From Bacteroidales bacterium (GTDB taxonomy: Bacteria; Bacteroidota; Bacteroidia; Bacteroidales; Lentimicrobiaceae): DNA of 64,000 nucleotides. The notes below the pieces were generated by a model, which saw nothing but the letters and a program-made list of their open reading frames with translations, was not told the origin of the DNA and made no database searches. This document shows positions 59,740 through 64,000 of the stretch, one piece after another. The position numbers were made by a program, and so were the translations under genes. The stretch lies in contig JADIZB010000017.1 in assembly GCA_016705005.1 (NCBI GenBank), forward strand, positions 106,224 through 170,223, given 5' to 3'. The stretch's first letter is position 1. Each line of letters begins with the position of its first letter.

Positions 59740-62700
59740 TTACCCGGCTATGGCTGATCCTTTTTTTCTGTTTCTGACTACCAGCAGTGCGATTCCGGCC
59801 AATGAAATAAGTCCGATAAGTCCGAACATAATACTGATCCAGAGTGGTTTAATAAGTTTCATTGGGCTATAATCGCCGATGGTAACATAGGCAGCCCAAT
59901 AATACGGATGGGAACGCAGAGGGTCTCCCTGGTTGATCAGGTCGAGTTTTGACTGACGAAGGGCTTCATCTTTCGACATGCCATCCTCAAGGTATTCGTA
60001 AAATTTGCGGACAATCTCAGCACTTGATTGATCTTCTACCGACCAGAGTGTCATTACGATACCCGGAACACCTGCATAGATGAATCCCCTGGCAAGGTTC
60101 ATCATCCCTTCCCCTTTCATCAGTTTACCTGTTCCTGTATTGCACGCACTTAGAACAGCCAGGCCTGCATTGAGGTTCATACTGAACAATTCATAGGTGT
60201 TAAGCATCCCATCTTCAAGAGAGTCTTTATTCTGGTAGAAAACAAGCTTTGAAAGCATGGGTTTTTCGTTGTTTACCAGGGTATGCATAGCCAGGTGCAG
60301 AATATTGTATTTTGAAGCGATCTCTTTGAAGTTCTTTTCAGTGGCTTCTTCTCCGGAAATAGTATTGCCAGAAAGTGCTTTTTTAATTCCTTTTATTTCT
60401 TCTTCAACTCCCGGGATAGGCAACAGGTAAACAGTTTTTCCGGTCTCATCAATGAACCCGTTTTCCTTTAAATTGGTAAGATTATCGTAAGAAGGTGCCA
60501 TGGCCAGCAAATTGCGTGTTGCTTTCTTTTCACCTTTATTTATTGTTGAAAACTGCAGCGTTGCTGAAGCACTGTAACTGATGACATAATTTCTTATCAG
60601 GAAGGGTAAATCCCTGAAATCCATTCTGGTTTTGTTGGCCGGTGCATCAAGCAGCATATCAAAAGAAACATAACCTATTTCTGAGTCGGGAATGATGATC
60701 AGTTTCTTTTCCGGAATAATTTTGGTGCATGGTTCTATCAGGTTCTGATACAAAGCGTAGGCTGCATTGGTGTAGTTGAGGTAATCTTCCATTCTGGCGC
60801 TCATCAGGTCACCTGAGCCGGTGGCATCCCTGAGAACCCTGATATTCTTTATAAAAGATGAATCTATTTTATGGGTAATCAGTTCAAATTTATTTTGGTT
60901 GATTACAAAAAGATAGAGAACAGAATCGGTCATTGTGTACTCAATTACCGCACGGCCCGGATCAAGTTGTTTTTTGATTTTTTCAACAGAAACGTCCGGT
61001 TCTTTGTACTTCAGGCTATAATAATCAGGATATTCTTTTTCAAGAACCCGAGTAAGACTGTCATATCTCGCCTCAAGTTCAAATATTCTGGTTTCCCAGA
61101 ACCTTAGTTTTACTTCATTGGGTTGGGTCTTTTGTCTTTCTTCGTAAGTGTATCGCTGATACGACCCAAGATCAAGTTTGATTTTCTTTTCAACATCCTG
61201 TATTTTTCGGGGAATCCTTCCAAACTGTCGGGCTTCAATATCCTGAAGAGAAGCAAAAAGCACTGCGGATTTTCCCTTGTCCGAATATCTGAATGCTTCT
61301 TCAAGGTATTCTTTCTTACCTGTAAGCTTGTACAGGGATGATGACACCTTAACGGTATTTAAAAATGTTTTCCGTTCTTCTTCTGACAATAATAATTTGC
61401 TTTCTTCATTCTGGTATGTAGAGCGAAGCTTTTCAACAACCTTAATGGCAAGTTTATATGTTTCAAGGCTGTTCTTCAGATTTGCTTCTGAGTTCATTAA
61501 ACTCAGTGCTTCAGCTTTCCCGTTGAGTGCATTGACTAGATAGCGGTCAGGTTCGATTGAACGGGCCTGAGGGTTGGATAAAATGTTCGGATCATTAAAA
61601 TCCTTAACGTAAGCTATAATGGCTTGCTGATAGTATTGCAAAGCCTGTTCAAAATTGTTTTTAATCAGGTAATAATTACCGATGTGAGTCAGGTTGTTTG
61701 AAAATTCCCGGCTTTTCTTTCCATAATTTTTCAGACTGATATCCAGGGCTTTCTTTATCCAGACAATGCTTTTGTCTTCCATGTTTTCCTGGGACAGGAA
61801 ATAGCCATATCTTGTGTACAGGAGCCCGGTTTCAGGATGGTCAGGTCCAAATAATCTGACAGCCATACCAATGGCTTTGTTGTAAAATTCATCGGCTTTT
61901 ATGGGCTGTTCCATGGCACTATAAAGACTGGCCATGTTTGAGAATGTCTTGATCACAGAAGGGTTGTTAAAATCTTCAGGTAAGCTCAATTCATAATATT
62001 TCAGTGCATTTCTGAAATCTCCCTTCTTCTCGTAAACATAGCCAATGTTCATGTTGATTGACAAAATGCTGGGATGTCCGGGTGCGAAATTTTCACTGGC
62101 AATGGCCAGGGCTTTGTTGAAAAATGTAAGCGCTTTTTCATAATCAGCCAGATGAATGTAAGTTTGCCCAATATTCAGATATAAGCTTCCGATATCCGGG
62201 TGATTTGAACCTACCTTTTCCAGAAGAATTTTTTCTGCTTTTTCGAAATAGGTAATGGCTTCCGAAACATTATACTCAAGTGTCAGAAAAAAGCCCATGT
62301 TCAGATACCTGTTTGCCAGTTCAGGATCGTTTGGTAGTGATATCTTTTCAATGATTCCCAATGATGAGGTCAATGCATCTTCAGCCAGCGGGTAATCGCC
62401 CTGTTGGGCATAAATAATTCCGATATTCTGAAGGTACCTCGCCAGATCGGAATCTTCCGGGAGTCGCCTTCTCATGGCAAGTTTATAAGCTATGGAGTAA
62501 TTATTCAGTGCCTTTTCATAATCTCTTTTATAAAAATAAATGGTGCCTAGTCCATTATAACTTGGAGCCAATAAAGTATCATTCTGATTCGTAGCACTCA
62601 CACGTGTTCGTATACTCTGATTGAAAGCCACCAATGAACTGTCAAAACTTCCCCTGTCCATCAGCAATAAGCCTTTCCTGTGTAAAATATCTGCCTGGAA

Positions 62701-63084
62701 ACCTTTATTGTTGATAAACTTTTCTCCAAGAATTTTCTGTGCTTCAGTTATTTTCTGGAATGCTTCATCAGTCTTACCTTTTAGTCTTAATGCATCCACC
62801 TCTTTTAAAAGAGTTTTCAGGTATTCATTCCAGTTATTCTCAGCCCTGAGCATGGTGTTGGTAAGCTCATAATACTTATAGGCACTGTCGTACTCTGACT
62901 TCTTCATGAAGTCATCAGCTTTCTTAAGGATGTCACGGTAACTGGTGCCACTTCTGGTTATCGTACTGAGCGTGCCGGATGGTTTGCTTTTGTTCTTGCA
63001 TCCCAAAAGCAATGCGATGCAGATAAGCGTCGGAAAGACGAAAATCATTTGAAAATTCAGGCGACGTTTGAGATGTCGGACCAT
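59740..63084 (-). CDS. TPR-CHAT protein: caspase-like peptidase lipoprotein with C-terminal membrane anchor
   Basis: 1114 residues. The N-terminus (MIFVFPTLICIALLLGC, ATG also at 63048) is a lipoprotein signal with LLGC lipobox. About 14 tetratricopeptide repeats follow (about residues 45-520; for example YNGLGTIYFYKRDYEKALNN, LYLNIGQTYIHLADYEKALT), then a coiled linker (580-690) and a CHAT domain (about 760-1065). The caspase-type dyad is present: H934 in LHLAMHTLVN and C981 in LSACNTGTGKLMKGEGM. One helix near the end (PLWISIMFGLIGLISLAGIA) is followed by a basic tail RNRKKG. The topology puts TPR and CHAT in the periplasm. CHAT peptidases cut specific partners after TPR-sensed signals, but no target gene is adjacent. 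Confidence 0.92.
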   Translation of the reverse strand: MVRHLKRRLNFQMIFVFPTLICIALLLGCKNKSKPSGTLSTITRSGTSYRDILKKADDFMKKSEYDSAYKYYELTNTMLRAENNWNEYLKTLLKEVDALRLKGKTDEAFQKITEAQKILGEKFINNKGFQADILHRKGLLLMDRGSFDSSLVAFNQSIRTRVSATNQNDTLLAPSYNGLGTIYFYKRDYEKALNNYSIAYKLAMRRRLPEDSDLARYLQNIGIIYAQQGDYPLAEDALTSSLGIIEKISLPNDPELANRYLNMGFFLTLEYNVSEAITYFEKAEKILLEKVGSNHPDIGSLYLNIGQTYIHLADYEKALTFFNKALAIASENFAPGHPSILSINMNIGYVYEKKGDFRNALKYYELSLPEDFNNPSVIKTFSNMASLYSAMEQPIKADEFYNKAIGMAVRLFGPDHPETGLLYTRYGYFLSQENMEDKSIVWIKKALDISLKNYGKKSREFSNNLTHIGNYYLIKNNFEQALQYYQQAIIAYVKDFNDPNILSNPQARSIEPDRYLVNALNGKAEALSLMNSEANLKNSLETYKLAIKVVEKLRSTYQNEESKLLLSEEERKTFLNTVKVSSSLYKLTGKKEYLEEAFRYSDKGKSAVLFASLQDIEARQFGRIPRKIQDVEKKIKLDLGSYQRYTYEERQKTQPNEVKLRFWETRIFELEARYDSLTRVLEKEYPDYYSLKYKEPDVSVEKIKKQLDPGRAVIEYTMTDSVLYLFVINQNKFELITHKIDSSFIKNIRVLRDATGSGDLMSARMEDYLNYTNAAYALYQNLIEPCTKIIPEKKLIIIPDSEIGYVSFDMLLDAPANKTRMDFRDLPFLIRNYVISYSASATLQFSTINKGEKKATRNLLAMAPSYDNLTNLKENGFIDETGKTVYLLPIPGVEEEIKGIKKALSGNTISGEEATEKNFKEIASKYNILHLAMHTLVNNEKPMLSKLVFYQNKDSLEDGMLNTYELFSMNLNAGLAVLSACNTGTGKLMKGEGMMNLARGFIYAGVPGIVMTLWSVEDQSSAEIVRKFYEYLEDGMSKDEALRQSKLDLINQGDPLRSHPYYWAAYVTIGDYSPMKLIKPLWISIMFGLIGLISLAGIALLVVRNRKKGSAIAG

Positions 63085-63162
63085 ACAGGAACCTGAAAAA
63101 GATATAAACAGTGTCGTTTGCTACAAAAGTAATAATAAACACTCCAATTTGTTCATTATGGG

Positions 63163-63197
63163 ACAAAAAAAACAGGGGACCCGTCAGCCCCCTGTTT
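63163..63197 (-). terminator. Terminator of the truncated T9SS gene
   Basis: Stem AAACAGGGG (63170-63178) with CCCCTGTTT (63189-63197) around a 10-nt loop. On the minus strand the stem is followed by a run of eight T, then GTCC, as for a Rho-independent terminator of the gene ending at 63216. Confidence 0.85.
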
Positions 63198-63215
63198 ACC
63201 ACAAAACCAGTATGA

Positions 63216-64000
63216 TTATTGACGGGAAATTATCATTCGTTTCGTTTCATTGACATTCTGATTTCCGGTTGCTTTCAAAGTATAGTAATATATACCGTCT
63301 TTCAGTCCGGAACTGTCGAATATTACATTATGCGTTCCTGCTTCAGCTTCAGTTTCGGTAATCACCTTAACAAGCTGGCCCTGCTGATTGAAAAGGCTGA
63401 TGTTGACCTTAGCATCCGATGGAAGCGTGTACATGATGTTGGTACTGCCGCTGAATGGATTGGGATAATTCGTACTGAGACAGGTTGCTGAGTTTGTGAT
63501 CAGCGGAAGCGTATATCGGGTGTCAATCTGTTCGCCTTTAAAATTGCTGAAATGACTGACAGGATCAATAACAAATTTAATATCACTTCCATCATATGAA
63601 CTGCTGGTGCCTGCGTGTATTACAAGAACAGGAATATCCGGATCTACTGAGGTTGCCGATGTTGTCTGATTAATCCAGCTGATACGGATTTGTCCGTTTA
63701 CGATGGACATATTGATATCGCCCATCTGGCAGGTGACATCCTTAATCTCTACTTTGGATGAAGGGTAGTTGATCACCATGCCCATTGCGGAAGCTTCTGT
63801 TATGTCTTTGGCAAAAATTTCAACATTGAAGTCATTGGCTGCTGTTTTCTCTGTATAGGTTGCCTGAATGGCTGCCAGATCACGGGTTGAAGGAACAAAA
63901 GTACCGTTAACGTCACCTGCACTTGATCCTCCCATGATGGGCGGATTTGTTTTGGCGCCGGTATGTACAACCATTACATCGCCGAACACCCATGGTCCGG
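63216..64000 (-). CDS. T9SS-sorted secreted protein, 5' end cut by window (cohesin-like and dockerin-like segments)
   Basis: The frame is open from 63216 to the right edge, and codons upstream of 63989 still read GPWVFGDVM, so the gene starts beyond the window. From the visible N-end: GDVNGTFVPS resembles the calcium-loop start of a dockerin repeat. The next ~115 residues (VEIFAKDITEASAMGMVINY, VEIKDVTCQM, GQIRISWINQ, VLVIHAG) have a cohesin-like beta-sandwich pattern. The final ~75 residues are a type A T9SS sorting domain (NYPNPFSGSTNIMYTLPSDA, LFNQQGQLVKVI, GIYYYTLKATG, KRMIISRQ). This end arrangement is common in very large Bacteroidota surface proteins, so the whole gene may be long. Confidence 0.85.
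   Translation of the reverse strand, partial: GPWVFGDVMVVHTGAKTNPPIMGGSSAGDVNGTFVPSTRDLAAIQATYTEKTAANDFNVEIFAKDITEASAMGMVINYPSSKVEIKDVTCQMGDINMSIVNGQIRISWINQTTSATSVDPDIPVLVIHAGTSSSYDGSDIKFVIDPVSHFSNFKGEQIDTRYTLPLITNSATCLSTNYPNPFSGSTNIMYTLPSDAKVNISLFNQQGQLVKVITETEAEAGTHNVIFDSSGLKDGIYYYTLKATGNQNVNETKRMIISRQ

Noticed and set aside
59740..63084. Part of an antiviral gasdermin or type III-E CRISPR system
   Set aside because: No gasdermin, Cas or other effector gene is adjacent, and the protein appears exported to the periplasm.
1..64000. CRISPR arrays, tRNA or rRNA genes, insertion sequences, prophage
   Set aside because: No regular repeat-spacer array, cloverleaf-like sequence, transposase, integrase or phage structural gene was seen on either strand.

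Overview
This 64 kb window comes from the chromosome of a Bacteroidota bacterium, most likely Bacteroidales or a close relative. The evidence is a SusC/SusD pair, three proteins with type IX secretion (T9SS) type A sorting domains, a GldA-like ABC ATPase, a mraZ-to-ftsZ division cluster, a -33/-7 promoter of the TTTG-N19-TAnnTTTG type before rplM, and almost no Shine-Dalgarno motifs. The species cannot be named from sequence alone. The last base range and the first base range each cut a gene: a SusD homologue on the left and a T9SS-sorted protein on the right.

Layout. 1-10.9 kb: a minus-strand polysaccharide utilization locus, probably for a beta-glucan. A membrane-anchored propeller/Y_Y_Y/LuxR-type regulator is followed by a PKD surface lipoprotein, a GH16 endo-glucanase lipoprotein, SusC and SusD. 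11.1-16.9 kb (plus): a GT2 glycosyltransferase overlapping an ECF sigma factor, then a FIST sensor protein paired with a large hybrid histidine kinase. 17.2-24.2 kb (minus): a tight seven-gene cluster with two group II PLP decarboxylases, a small lipoprotein, a methyltransferase, an M19 dipeptidase, an Sfp-type phosphopantetheinyl transferase and a patatin. 24.4-26.4 kb: urocanate hydratase. 26.5-29.6 kb: two divergently transcribed T9SS-sorted secreted proteins. 29.7-32.4 kb: metK and a gldA-like gene (minus).

32.5-35.5 kb: a translation operon, rplM-rpsI-rpsB-tsf (plus), with a clear promoter and two structured leader candidates. 35.6-51.6 kb (minus): the complete division/cell wall cluster mraZ-rsmH-ftsL-PBP-murE-mraY-murD-ftsW-murG-murC-ftsQ-ftsA-ftsZ, followed by yqeY. 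Three exact 10-bp-spaced GTGGT repeats upstream of mraZ look like the MraZ operator. 51.8-54.2 kb (plus): an O-acyltransferase/N-acyltransferase pair resembling the glycine lipid genes glsA/glsB, followed by engB. 54.3-56.2 kb (minus): a biotin carrier protein and a carboxyltransferase of the propionyl/methylmalonyl-CoA type. 56.5-59.7 kb: a YjbR-like protein, a small membrane protein and mutS2. 59.7-64 kb (minus): a TPR-CHAT caspase-like lipoprotein with a C-terminal membrane anchor, and the truncated T9SS protein.

Most of the window is housekeeping sequence. No phage, insertion sequence, CRISPR array, tRNA or rRNA was recognised. The least ordinary parts are the membrane-tethered PUL regulator, the Cys-rich PAS kinase next to FIST, the two-decarboxylase operon, the lipid-anchored TPR-CHAT protein, the repeated-domain T9SS protein, and the leaders and operator of the rplM, rpsB and mraZ operons.
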